Positions 1 to 9,039 of a stretch of 64,000 bases of DNA are shown here, piece by piece (within the stretch, counting starts at the first letter, position 1; the number at the start of each line of letters is the position of its first letter). Both the position numbers and the translations under genes were made by a program. The stretch spans positions 124,001 to 188,000 of the forward strand of contig CAXXVR010000009.1 of NCBI GenBank assembly GCA_963675955.2, read 5' to 3'. Below the pieces are notes generated by a model. It made no database searches. It worked only from the letters and a program-made list of their open reading frames with translations, and had not been told where the DNA came from. The stretch comes from Desulfocicer sp963675955. GTDB taxonomy: Bacteria; Desulfobacterota; Desulfobacteria; Desulfobacterales; Desulfobacteraceae.

Positions 1-736
1 TCGAAAGTACAGCGATTCCCGGTGCAATTGCGGTTGTTTTCCCCATGAAATTTACCCTTATATTGTTGGGTGAAGAATAGGGCGTGTCAGGAGCGATAAT
101 CAAAGATTTGCCGGATTCAAGTATCTTAAGACAGTTACCAAATACATTGCCATCCTGGATGAATATAAATTTATTGCTCTGTAACCATTTGGGAAAGAGC
201 CTTAAAAGCACCTTTTGAAATGGGGCAGGATTTTCAATTTGAGCGGCAAGGGGATTCATCACCACAAATGGCGCATCATGTCCCAGTAGTGATACCAGAG
301 AAACAAAGGAGTATAACGCACTGGTATGAAGTGTGGTAATAATAAATTGTCCGTTCTTAAGAGCATCCCTTAACTCAATGACATCCTCTTTTTTAAATGC
401 CTTTAGAATATTTTTTTTGTTTTTGTTTTCTATCCATATGTTTTCAAGGGCAAATCTTGATTCAAATTTAAGGTATTCCCTGATTACCTCATTCTCGGTT
501 CCGGGTGCCACAATGGCAGAAGATATAAGGTTTTGTCTGGCTAATCTCAGTATCCCTTTTTTCCCAAGGGTAGAAGCAAAAGAATCTACATCCCTGAATT
601 TATGTCCGGTAAGCGCTATCAGCGGGTAGGCGTATTGGCCAAGACACGACGCCATTCTCAGTCCGAAGCGCAAGTATAGTTCGAGCGCAGTGTCCTTGAA
701 TATTTTTTTTCCCATTAAATCTGTGGTTACTACCAT
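1..736 (-). CDS. LpxL/HtrB-like acyltransferase (C-terminus outside window)
   Basis: An open frame starts at ATG 736 and runs off the left edge, giving about 245 residues. Late in the frame lies a block reading APDTPYSSPNN followed by VNFMGKTTAIAPGIAVLS. This resembles the D...G..v.FfG...t..G.a.LA region of bacterial lipid A acyltransferases of the LpxL/HtrB family. The earlier histidine region reads TTLHTSALYSF. The acidic residue of the usual H-x4-D/E motif is not evident, so the catalytic site may be atypical. It starts 7 bp after the stop of the methyltransferase gene and is probably the last visible gene of the polysaccharide operon. A role in acylating a lipid or glycolipid is inferred from family resemblance only. 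Confidence 0.6.
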   Translation of the reverse strand, partial: MVVTTDLMGKKIFKDTALELYLRFGLRMASCLGQYAYPLIALTGHKFRDVDSFASTLGKKGILRLARQNLISSAIVAPGTENEVIREYLKFESRFALENIWIENKNKKNILKAFKKEDVIELRDALKNGQFIITTLHTSALYSFVSLVSLLGHDAPFVVMNPLAAQIENPAPFQKVLLRLFPKWLQSNKFIFIQDGNVFGNCLKILESGKSLIIAPDTPYSSPNNIRVNFMGKTTAIAPGIAVLS

Positions 737-743
737 GTATATT

Positions 744-1637
744 TTATAGAAAAGTCGTTATGTATCGATGGCAAGTGAGCATCTTTATGTGGATAAAACG
801 AAATAATCGACAGGTCAATGCACGAACCATTAATTTAAATTCAGGCTTTATATTTTTTATATCCTCAAGTTTTCCTGTTAAAATTGTATAAAAAAGATCT
901 AGTCTCCTAATTTTGTCAGAATCTGGCATTAATTTTACAGCTGCTTTTGCATGAAATGCTCCAGTTTTAAATGGCCCCATCCAATGAAGCAGGTTAAGGG
1001 CAAAACGATAATGGCGTTCAGCCATAAAGGCCGGTGAGTGAATCTTTTCTGGTAATGAGCCGTTGATATGGTAATTTATTCGATGGTTCCATAAAATTTG
1101 TACACAAGGAATATTGGAAAATTCTTTTAACAATTTATTCTTAAGATAGTCAGAATCCCACAACGACGGCAGTGCAAAGTTCATGAACGGGGAATCTGTG
1201 TAGGTAATTGGTTCAAAATATATAGTACCGTTTTTTTCATCAATCAACCACTGATGAGTGGGATGACCAGCGTAAAATTCTGACCATTTTCTGGGTGTTT
1301 CAATGAATCCACGCCTGGCAACCCGCATCAACTCTTCACATGCTTTTTTGGGGGAATCCACATGTTCCAGTACATGCATACAGATAACAAAGTCAAAGGC
1401 ATTGTCAATGAAAGGAAGATCTTGAATGTCTGCCGTGACATAAACTAAGTCGTTGTTCTGTAGTGGGGCAGCGGAACCATCTCTGTGGAGGTTACCCTCT
1501 TTAAAATCTCTGTCTACAACCACCGTGGCATATTTGAAAGGATTGGCCCCCCCTCCAACATCAAGAATATTACAATTTTCAGGAATCTCAAGTTTTTGGG
1601 CCAGTAAATCATGATCGCCAGAAGGATAATGTATCAC
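744..1637 (-). CDS. class I SAM-dependent methyltransferase
   Basis: 297 residues. The SAM-binding motif I reads ILDVGGGANPF near residue 25. An acidic post-I strand follows, then VTADIQDLPF and the Methyltransf_11-type stretch MHVLEHVDSPKKACEEL with RVARRGFIETPRK. This is the class I (Rossmann) methyltransferase pattern. The C-terminal third (about 190-297) is not recognised and could bind the acceptor. It sits between the radical SAM gene (10 bp upstream) and the LpxL-like gene (7 bp downstream), so it is probably co-transcribed. Modification of a sugar, lipid or protein of the surface polysaccharide is the likely role; the actual acceptor cannot be read from the sequence. Confidence 0.85.
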   Translation of the reverse strand: MIHYPSGDHDLLAQKLEIPENCNILDVGGGANPFKYATVVVDRDFKEGNLHRDGSAAPLQNNDLVYVTADIQDLPFIDNAFDFVICMHVLEHVDSPKKACEELMRVARRGFIETPRKWSEFYAGHPTHQWLIDEKNGTIYFEPITYTDSPFMNFALPSLWDSDYLKNKLLKEFSNIPCVQILWNHRINYHINGSLPEKIHSPAFMAERHYRFALNLLHWMGPFKTGAFHAKAAVKLMPDSDKIRRLDLFYTILTGKLEDIKNIKPEFKLMVRALTCRLFRFIHIKMLTCHRYITTFL

Positions 1638-1647
1638 TGATGGTCAC

Positions 1648-2571
1648 CTAACGGGTGTATATGGTTTGTGAGGGTGTTTGAGTTATGTGGTATCCCTCTG
1701 AGTTTTTTATTTCTTTTCTGTATTCCTCCGCCCAGGTATCGCATGTTCCACACATAGGATGATTTTCAAATTGTCCATGGGAGTGAAGAGTCCTTACCTG
1801 TTCAAATTCAGGTGCGTTCCACAATGTCAAAAGGCTATGGTTTTCATCAATTTTGCCTGGTGAATAATCAATGTTAAAATCTTCACAACATAGTCCTAAG
1901 CGGCCATCCCATGCCACAACTGCCTGGGACCAGAGTAGATTGCATGGTACTCGTTTTTCAGGCATATTGGGCCATCGTTTGCTCTTTGGTGGATTTCTAT
2001 AATGGGAAACCATGACTGTTTCAACTTTGTCTATCCATTTTTTCACAAATGCATCCGATTGGTCTTTTATTATGTCATATGCAACCATGTTAATGCTTAC
2101 TTTGGGAAAATCACTGTGCTTTTTTTTTTTGAGATCCAATAATATTTCAAGATGGTTTTCAACCGTTGCCAGATCAGATTTATGCCGTATCTGATTATGG
2201 GTTTCCGGAACTACCCCGTCAATGCTTAATGCCACCCACTCTAGGGATGTGTTGATGATAAATTCTGAAAAATTCTTATCTAACAGCATCCCATTGGTCA
2301 AAAAACCAGTTGAAATGTTTGGAAATGATTTGGCCAGCAAAAGAATATCTTTTAATTCTGGATTCATCAGAGGTTCCCCACCACCATGGGCGGTGAGTCG
2401 AACCTGTTTGTCCCATGAACCGATCTCCTTGATCAACGATTCCCATACTGTTTTTTTCATATTACCAACGGGTCTGTTCACAAAGCCGTGGGGTCCGTGG
2501 AAGGCACACCCCAAACATGAGACATTGCAAAGTGAACTGACTTCCATGATAACGCTGGATGGAATAAGCAT
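1648..2571 (-). CDS. radical SAM protein with SPASM-type C-terminus
   Basis: 307 residues. The radical SAM CxxxCxxC cluster motif is Cys15-Cys19-Cys22 (SLCNVSCLGCAF). A GGGEPLMNP motif follows near residue 65, which is the usual second SAM-binding element. The C-terminal part has further cysteines (RVPCNLLW, GRLGLCCEDFN, HPMCGTCDTW), the pattern of a SPASM domain carrying extra Fe-S clusters. Radical SAM/SPASM proteins of this size are common in glycan and peptide modification loci. It lies 9 bp downstream of the Wzt-like gene and 10 bp upstream of the methyltransferase gene, in one apparent operon. The substrate is unknown. Confidence 0.85.
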   Translation of the reverse strand: MLIPSSVIMEVSSLCNVSCLGCAFHGPHGFVNRPVGNMKKTVWESLIKEIGSWDKQVRLTAHGGGEPLMNPELKDILLLAKSFPNISTGFLTNGMLLDKNFSEFIINTSLEWVALSIDGVVPETHNQIRHKSDLATVENHLEILLDLKKKKHSDFPKVSINMVAYDIIKDQSDAFVKKWIDKVETVMVSHYRNPPKSKRWPNMPEKRVPCNLLWSQAVVAWDGRLGLCCEDFNIDYSPGKIDENHSLLTLWNAPEFEQVRTLHSHGQFENHPMCGTCDTWAEEYRKEIKNSEGYHITQTPSQTIYTR

Positions 2572-2580
2572 ATTGTTCCC

Positions 2581-3786
2581 TTACTTTTGGGCGTTCACAG
2601 ACCACTTTCCCTTGAGGGCAACCCAGCCTACGCCTTTTTGAGTTGCAATAGTAAAGGGTCCGATGTATTTTGTTTCATACCATAATAATCCTGATTCATC
2701 TGCCACTGCTCCCAGCAGATCAAAACTTCCCACACGAAGGGGGATTGCATCAAGGATATACCGTATCCCTACAATCTGCCCTGCAGCATAGGGTCCACAT
2801 GATACTCCTCCATGCTTTGTTATCCCTGCACCCAGAATTTCTTCAGTATTGTTCATAACTGCAAATCCAAAAGTTGGGCGGGAATTGTCAGTCTTAATTT
2901 CTACCTGCATTTCCAGGCAAATGGATTTTTCAGATTGAAGATGGGACATATCAATGGGTTTACCATCTGCATATGTTGCGGTGAATGAGAGAATTTTGCA
3001 ATCTTTTTCAGAAGGTTCCTGCAGCGGGCGGGTAGATGTCGATTCTGAAGTGTTTATCTCTTTGTTTTTATTGCAGAAATCTTCATATAAGCCCACAATT
3101 TTATTGCAGGGACCGGCCTCTCTAATCTTTCCGTTTTCGAGCCATATCGCCTTATCACACAATTCCAGCACATGATACATGGAATGGCTGCAGAACAGCA
3201 TGGTCTTACCCTGTTCCTTAAAACGATTCATTCTTTGAATACATTTTTTTTGAAAGGACATGTCTCCTACAGACAACGCTTCGTCGATAATTAAAATGTC
3301 CGGTTCTACCGTTGTGGCAATTGAAAATGCAAGTCGAATGTACATTCCTGAAGAGTAGGTTTTTACAGGCCTGTCAATAAATTTTGATAATTCTGCAAAT
3401 TCAATGATTCCATTCTCTTTTTTTTTAATCTCTTCTTCGGGTATACCTAACAAAGAAGCATTCATATAAATATTCTGGCGGCCAGTAAATTCTGGGTGAA
3501 AGCCTGCCCCAAGTTCCAGTAAAGCTGCCACACGACCGTTGATTTCAATGCTACCAGCTGTTTGGCGTACCGTTCCCGCTAATAATTTGAGAAGAGTTGA
3601 TTTGCCAGCACCATTGTCTCCAATGATTCCCAATGATTGCCCGGTTCCCACATAAAATGATATATTTTCAAGTGCTTTGAACATACTGTGTCTAGGTTTG
3701 CCCTGCAGCGCTTCTAAAAGCCTATGATGGGGTTTTGTGTAAATTTTGTAGGACTTATCGAGATTCTGTACATTGATTCTGAACAT
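2581..3786 (-). CDS. wzt: polysaccharide ABC exporter ATPase, Wzt-like
   Basis: 401 residues. Walker A is GDNGAGKST (56-64), the signature is YSSGMYIRLAFS (about 144-155) and Walker B is ILIIDEALSVGD (about 164-175). The first 240 residues match the KpsT/Wzt/TagH ATPase type of O-antigen and capsule exporters. A C-terminal extension of about 140 residues (265-401) looks like the beta-rich carbohydrate-binding domain of Wzt proteins, which in known systems recognises a modified chain end before export. That fits the nearby methyltransferase and rSAM genes as candidate chain-end modifiers. Its permease partner lies upstream at 4120-5019, with a 333-bp gap between them. Confidence 0.9.
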   Translation of the reverse strand: MFRINVQNLDKSYKIYTKPHHRLLEALQGKPRHSMFKALENISFYVGTGQSLGIIGDNGAGKSTLLKLLAGTVRQTAGSIEINGRVAALLELGAGFHPEFTGRQNIYMNASLLGIPEEEIKKKENGIIEFAELSKFIDRPVKTYSSGMYIRLAFSIATTVEPDILIIDEALSVGDMSFQKKCIQRMNRFKEQGKTMLFCSHSMYHVLELCDKAIWLENGKIREAGPCNKIVGLYEDFCNKNKEINTSESTSTRPLQEPSEKDCKILSFTATYADGKPIDMSHLQSEKSICLEMQVEIKTDNSRPTFGFAVMNNTEEILGAGITKHGGVSCGPYAAGQIVGIRYILDAIPLRVGSFDLLGAVADESGLLWYETKYIGPFTIATQKGVGWVALKGKWSVNAQK

Positions 3787-4119
3787 TAAACTTTGCTGGT
3801 ACCCCTGTTGTAAAAAATAATTTAGCTGTCAGATGAACAAACGCTCCTCTCAAATCTAGATTTGATTAGATCTGAAAGGATGATGAATTATTTATTACTT
3901 TTATAAGGAAGGCTTGAAAAAGCGTGTAAGGCTTTCAAATCTTCCTTGTAGTCGATCCAGGGCCATAGGATACTGCCTGCCCATGGCTGTTATATAAATG
4001 AACTATATTGTATATCACCAGCTGATGTTGTTATCAAGCTTAATCCTGATGTAATTTTTAAATCGAATTGAAAACTTTCTTTAAGGCCTAGAAGTAGGGG
4101 TAATATGTGGAAGGATCGA
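3787..4119. other. 333-bp gap between permease and ATPase genes
   Basis: No convincing gene is present. It holds a perfect 16-bp palindrome at 3850-3865 and an imperfect 13-bp-stem hairpin with arms 3907-3919 and 3933-3945. The usual wzm-wzt arrangement is tightly spaced, so a gap of this size with structured DNA is unusual. It may contain a secondary promoter or processing site. Confidence 0.5.
3850..3865. repeat. perfect 16-bp palindrome
   Basis: TCAAATCTAGATTTGA equals its own reverse complement. It lies 64 bp upstream of the Wzt start. It could be an operator, but there is no second copy in the window to support that. Confidence 0.4.
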
Positions 4120-5019
4120 TTACAGTACGTCTCCAAATGCCGATTTGGAGCGGAGAAAAAACCAAGTGCCGAGGCTATAGGAAACAACCGCGTAGCAGAA
4201 AATGATAATTAATGTGGTGAGATCAAGCTTGTTCATTAAAATAAGATCCCTGTAAAATGTGATGAATTTAACCATGGGGTTTAAAAAATAGACAAATTCG
4301 AATCGTTCAGGTACCAGAGAAAGGGGATATATAACAGGTGTTCCAAAAAACCATAGCATAATGATGATATTTAATAGTTCTCCTATGTCACGGATAAAGA
4401 CACAAAGTGCTGATAGAAAAAAAGCAAGCCCAAGTACAAAAACAATTTCAATAAAAATAGCTATGGGTATAAAAAACCAGTTGAGATTGGCATAGCCGGC
4501 AATGACCAGATATATGAGGAAAAGAACAAAACCGATACAGTTTATCAAAAATGAAGTCAAAACCGTACTGATGGGAAGTAGTTCCACTGGCAGAACCACT
4601 TTTGTAATGATACTTGATTCATTTATAAGTATATTTACTGATTTTGTGAGGCTTTCTGCAAACATAGCCCAGGGGAAGAATCCACATAAAAAATAAATCA
4701 CAAAACGATCTGTACCGGTCTCATCGGAGGTTACGGTGATTTTTAAGACCAGTGAAAATACAAAAAAATAAGCTATAATTGTTGCAAGGGGGGTCAGGAT
4801 GGTCCAGATAAGACCGCCAAAAGAAGCTGCAAAACGGCCTTTGATATCCCTTGTAATAAATCCATTTAAGAGGCTTGTGTGATTATATATTGAGCGTAAT
4901 GGTACTCCAAGTTGCTTTAACATATCAGGTGCTGTTTCCATATATATGGGTTTTGACTCCACAAAACGTAAGTTCCCATTTTTCATGTGCTGTTTTGAAA
5001 TATTAAATACTGTGCGCAT
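4120..5019 (-). CDS. wzm: polysaccharide ABC exporter permease, Wzm-like
   Basis: 299 residues with about six hydrophobic membrane segments. Examples are a segment near 65-90 (IWTILTPLATIIAYFFVF), others around 140-200, and a pair at 205-265. The element FITRDIKGRFAASFGGLIWT before the first segment and MLWFFGTPVIYPLSLVP late in the protein are typical of ABC-2 type TagG/Wzm/KpsM permeases. The family is usually about 260-275 residues. The first 20-25 residues may therefore be extra, and ATG codons at residues 12 and 27 are alternative starts. It pairs with the Wzt-like ATPase to export a lipid-linked polysaccharide across the inner membrane. Confidence 0.9.
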   Translation of the reverse strand: MRTVFNISKQHMKNGNLRFVESKPIYMETAPDMLKQLGVPLRSIYNHTSLLNGFITRDIKGRFAASFGGLIWTILTPLATIIAYFFVFSLVLKITVTSDETGTDRFVIYFLCGFFPWAMFAESLTKSVNILINESSIITKVVLPVELLPISTVLTSFLINCIGFVLFLIYLVIAGYANLNWFFIPIAIFIEIVFVLGLAFFLSALCVFIRDIGELLNIIIMLWFFGTPVIYPLSLVPERFEFVYFLNPMVKFITFYRDLILMNKLDLTTLIIIFCYAVVSYSLGTWFFLRSKSAFGDVL

Positions 5020-5149
5020 CAGAAAAATGGGAATTTAGGGAATGGGAATAAATTAATTTACATGCAAAGGCATGTTGAAACATCTAGATTGTCTATGAGT
5101 TTGAAAAAAATCAAGTGGTAAATTAAAAATAAATGAAGGGTTTCAAAAT

Positions 5150-8100
5150 TTAAATCATTTTTGTGTTCAAGGTAAAATCTTCCTTATCAAAAGTCAGGTT
5201 ACAGTTATAGAATGGATCCTTCCCCAGAACTTCAGACCATTTGTGCTTGATAAAATTTATTTCATCAGCATCGGTTACGTGGCCCCTGCTGGCGGACTCA
5301 TGGTGATATAAACATGCAAAAGGCGTGTAAATAATCTGGTAACCTTTTTCCCTTATTTTCAAACATAGGTCAACATCGTTAAATGCAACCTTTAAATTTT
5401 TTTCATCAAAACCGCCTACAGTTAAAAAAACCTCTTTTCTAAGCATTAAGCAAGCCGCTGTAACACATGATACATTTCTGATCATATTAGGGAAACCATT
5501 GTAATAAGTCCTATTTTCAATATTTATATGTTTAAATGCGTGCCCTGCGATGCCACCAGGACCTGTCATTACTCCTGCGTGTTGTATTGTATTATTGGGG
5601 TATAGCAGTTGAGCGCCAACTGCACCTACTTCCGGTCTTTGAACGTGCTCAAGCATGGAAGAGAACCAGTCGTTAGTAATGACTTCTACATCATTGTTTA
5701 GTAACAGCACTATTTCACCACAGGCATGCTGTACAGCAAAGTTATTTATTGCGGAGTAATTAAAGGCATGATTATAGTCAATTCTCCTTATTTTTTTATT
5801 TTTTTTCAATTTTTCAAGATACTGAATTGTTTTGTCTTCACAGCTGTTATTGTTTAAACACAGGATTTCAAAATTCTCGTAGTCTGTTTTTTTAAAAATA
5901 CTCTCAATGCATTGTCGTAACAGATCTACCTTGTCTTTAAACGGTATGATAATGCTGACCAGAGGATTTCCCTGAATATCTCTTTTTACCCGAAAAGAAT
6001 ATTCGGTTAAACCATTTGATACAGATCCTTTGATTTTTCTTCGTTGAAGGGTCTCTGTAAGGCTTTTCATGGCGGCTTTACGTGCATAGTCTTTGTTTGA
6101 ATAAACAGATGCCGTTGAGCCAGGAATTTTTCTCCAATGGTAAAGAATCTTTGGGATATGATGTATCCTATCTGTTAATTCTGTGAAGCGTAAAGCTAGA
6201 TCGTAATCCTGACTCCCCTCAAATCCCTGTCTAAACCCTTTTATTTTTTTGAGCAAGCTGCTTCTATAAACGGTGAAGTGGCAGGTATACATGCATGAAA
6301 GTAAAAGATCCGGTGACCAGTCCGGTTTAAAGAAAGGCTCAACCTTTCTACCATCCACTGTGATTTTATCTTCATCACTATAAATCATGTCGATGTCAGG
6401 ATATTGATTTAAGATTGCTGCAATTTCAAAAAGAGCGTCCACGGTAAGCAGATCATCGTGGTCCAGGAGCCCTATGAATTCACCGGTAGCAATTTTTAAG
6501 GCTGCATTTGAGGCGTTTGAAATGCCGCAATTTTCCTTCAGTAATGAACATTTTATTCTTGTATCTGACTTTTGAAATTCGGTAAGAAGCTGATTGATCG
6601 CCTCATCATTGGACGCATCATCTACTATAACGAGTTCCCAATTTGGGTATGCCTGTTCCTGGATTGAACATATTGCCGATTTAAGCCATTTGATTTCAAC
6701 TTTGTACACAGGCATGACAATACTGATTAAAGGTTTATAAGAAAAAGTGTCCAGTTTTCTCTTCATCTTCAGGAGATCTTTCTGCTGCCACGGAATCATT
6801 TTTTGCGTCCAGAGGTAATATTGACGTTCTACCGCATTTCCAATATGTCCATACCATAGACTGGGAAAAGAATCATTGGGAGCATCTTCAAGTCCTAGTG
6901 TGATATATAGTAATTTTTCCTTGGAATGGGGGATCGGCAAGAAATCAAATGATGCAAATTCATTATTAAGAAGGGCAGGGGCGTTTATTTTTGCTCTTCT
7001 TAATAATTTTTGGTATTTGCAGTCCTCCCAGACTGAGAGGACAATTTTACCTATGTTGATTCTGTCGTGAGTTCCAAAAACCAAATCAATTCTGGTGAGA
7101 TTATCGACCTTGCAGGTTAAGTAAAGACACAGGTATCTTGAGATTGGAAGGGGGATATCCAGTTTGAATTCCCATGGTTGTTGGGCATCTTTGCTCTGTT
7201 GGAGTAAATCCGGATTCTCAAGCTCTTTGGTGGAAAAAAGTCTGGCAAGGGGAGCACAATTATCCTTTCTTTCCGTTGGACAATAATACTCTTTTTCAGT
7301 TATGGTTGGTTGTGAGACTTCCTGGGTGTTGGGGGTGATAATATCAGTTGATGTGTCATGCCGATACAGTTCACCTGAATACTGGGAATTTATTTGCTTT
7401 GGAAGGGGATCTGATTTGGATGCAATGATTTTATTTCTGTAATCGGCATACCGTTTTGCCCCCCTGCATATTTTTGAACGGTCATATTGACGGTAGTCCT
7501 CTAATTCAGATGTCAATACTTCAAGTTGGGCGTTCAATGAGTCAATTTTATGACAGATGCCTGCGTTTTTATTAAAGAGGGTTCTGTTCATATCCTTTAA
7601 CTTTTCGTTTGTTAAATAATATGAATTAAGAGATTCAGCAAGCTTATCTCCACTGTTTTTATGCAGCTGTAAAAGATGTGCCTGGTGGTTAATAATGTTT
7701 TGTTGATGCTCAATATCTTTTGCCCTGCGCTGGAGTTTTTCTATCGTATTTTGAAGATCATTGGTTTTCTTTTTTTGTTTAGAGATAAAATTCAGGTTTT
7801 CCTGGGTTAAATCAGCTATTCTTTTTTCTTGATAGGCAACAGATTGAATGTATTCATTGATTGTTATCTCTTTGTTCTGGATGGAAGTGGATAACTTTTC
7901 AATTTCCTGTTCTCTGTTTTGTACTATTTTTGCATACTCACCGATCTCATTTAGCTTGTGTTGTCGGTCATTTTTAAGAAAATCAATGCAAATCAGAGCC
8001 TCTTGATCCCATTTTTTGAAATGTTTCTGATGAAGTAGTTTGGTCCAGTATAAAAAATCGTAACCACGTCCTCCATCACCGACACTTCCTTTGTCAAACT

Positions 8101-8770
8101 GGCGGTATTGAGCGGTAATGCCTGGAAGACGATGGATTGAGTGATTTTTAGCGATCCGCAACCAATAGTCCCAATCTTCATAAATTTCAAGGGTTTCATC
8201 AAAAAGTCCGATTTCATCTACCAGCTTTCTTTGAAACATGATGTTCATTGATGGGATAAAATTTTCCCAGAACAATTTGCCAAGATCAAAGGATTCCCCG
8301 AGAAAAGCTTTTTTTTCTTTCAATTCGTATTGGTGGTCTTTCCAAATATAAAATCCCAGCTCACAATCTGAATAAACAGCGTAAAATCGGTTGTTTTCAA
8401 GATAAATTAACAGGTTTTGAATATGATGGGGATACAGGATATCATCGTCATCCAGTAGATTTATGTATTTCCCCTGTGCTTTTTGAAGACCGGTGTTGGC
8501 AGCTGCAGACCTTCCCTGGATCTTGTCGTGACTAAGATAGTGGTAAGTCATTTCGTTGCCGGATTGAGGGATGATATCAGAAACATCCTGCCCCCCATCA
8601 TTTACGACAATCAGTTCAATGGGCCGGTAAGTTTGATTTTCAACGCTTAAAATAGCGTCTTTCAGTAATAATGGCCGATCTTGGGTTCTTATAATAATCG
8701 AAACCAGGGGAGGGGTATTTATCTTCAAACTTTGATCCTTGCAAATTGGTTTGTCCAGAATAAGGAGCAT
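5150..8770 (-). CDS. three-module family 2 glycosyltransferase with coiled coil
   Basis: 1206 residues. Module 1 is a GT-A (GT2) domain from about 20 to 250, with VSIIIRTQDRP and the metal-binding acidic run NLLDDDDIL. Residues about 250-430 are charged and heptad-like, a long coiled coil. Residues about 530-670 look like a beta-rich spacer. Module 2 (about 685-930) starts at PLISIVMPVYKVE, with GLLDHDDLL and YSDEDKI. Module 3 (about 945-1190) starts at PLVSIIIPFKDK, with LLLNNDVEVI. Modules 2 and 3 are paralogous to the two modules of the 877-residue protein at 40260-42893. It probably builds a repeating surface glycan on the cytoplasmic side. It lies upstream of wzm on the same strand, 130 bp away. 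Confidence 0.88.
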   Translation of the reverse strand: MLLILDKPICKDQSLKINTPPLVSIIIRTQDRPLLLKDAILSVENQTYRPIELIVVNDGGQDVSDIIPQSGNEMTYHYLSHDKIQGRSAAANTGLQKAQGKYINLLDDDDILYPHHIQNLLIYLENNRFYAVYSDCELGFYIWKDHQYELKEKKAFLGESFDLGKLFWENFIPSMNIMFQRKLVDEIGLFDETLEIYEDWDYWLRIAKNHSIHRLPGITAQYRQFDKGSVGDGGRGYDFLYWTKLLHQKHFKKWDQEALICIDFLKNDRQHKLNEIGEYAKIVQNREQEIEKLSTSIQNKEITINEYIQSVAYQEKRIADLTQENLNFISKQKKKTNDLQNTIEKLQRRAKDIEHQQNIINHQAHLLQLHKNSGDKLAESLNSYYLTNEKLKDMNRTLFNKNAGICHKIDSLNAQLEVLTSELEDYRQYDRSKICRGAKRYADYRNKIIASKSDPLPKQINSQYSGELYRHDTSTDIITPNTQEVSQPTITEKEYYCPTERKDNCAPLARLFSTKELENPDLLQQSKDAQQPWEFKLDIPLPISRYLCLYLTCKVDNLTRIDLVFGTHDRINIGKIVLSVWEDCKYQKLLRRAKINAPALLNNEFASFDFLPIPHSKEKLLYITLGLEDAPNDSFPSLWYGHIGNAVERQYYLWTQKMIPWQQKDLLKMKRKLDTFSYKPLISIVMPVYKVEIKWLKSAICSIQEQAYPNWELVIVDDASNDEAINQLLTEFQKSDTRIKCSLLKENCGISNASNAALKIATGEFIGLLDHDDLLTVDALFEIAAILNQYPDIDMIYSDEDKITVDGRKVEPFFKPDWSPDLLLSCMYTCHFTVYRSSLLKKIKGFRQGFEGSQDYDLALRFTELTDRIHHIPKILYHWRKIPGSTASVYSNKDYARKAAMKSLTETLQRRKIKGSVSNGLTEYSFRVKRDIQGNPLVSIIIPFKDKVDLLRQCIESIFKKTDYENFEILCLNNNSCEDKTIQYLEKLKKNKKIRRIDYNHAFNYSAINNFAVQHACGEIVLLLNNDVEVITNDWFSSMLEHVQRPEVGAVGAQLLYPNNTIQHAGVMTGPGGIAGHAFKHINIENRTYYNGFPNMIRNVSCVTAACLMLRKEVFLTVGGFDEKNLKVAFNDVDLCLKIREKGYQIIYTPFACLYHHESASRGHVTDADEINFIKHKWSEVLGKDPFYNCNLTFDKEDFTLNTKMI

Positions 8771-9039
8771 ATTTTTTTAAAAATGGGACTTAAATCATTA
8801 GATTTAGGTCAACCCATCACATGAAAGCTTATTTAGAAGTGCACATAGAAATATTATCGCCCTTATGAAAGGTGATAGGTTCTATAAATAATTCCGGAAG
8901 GTAAAAACATATAAGTGCATCAATTTTTTTCATTCTTAATTCTATCCTACATATTGCGTTGTTGTAAATTTAAAAATACAATATGTGTCGGTGAGAATGA
9001 TGATTTTTAAGTCAATTTTAAATTTAGTGAAGGTGTTGA

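Noticed and set aside
3990..4187. 65-codon minus-strand frame
   Set aside because: It overlaps the end of the Wzm gene in another frame.
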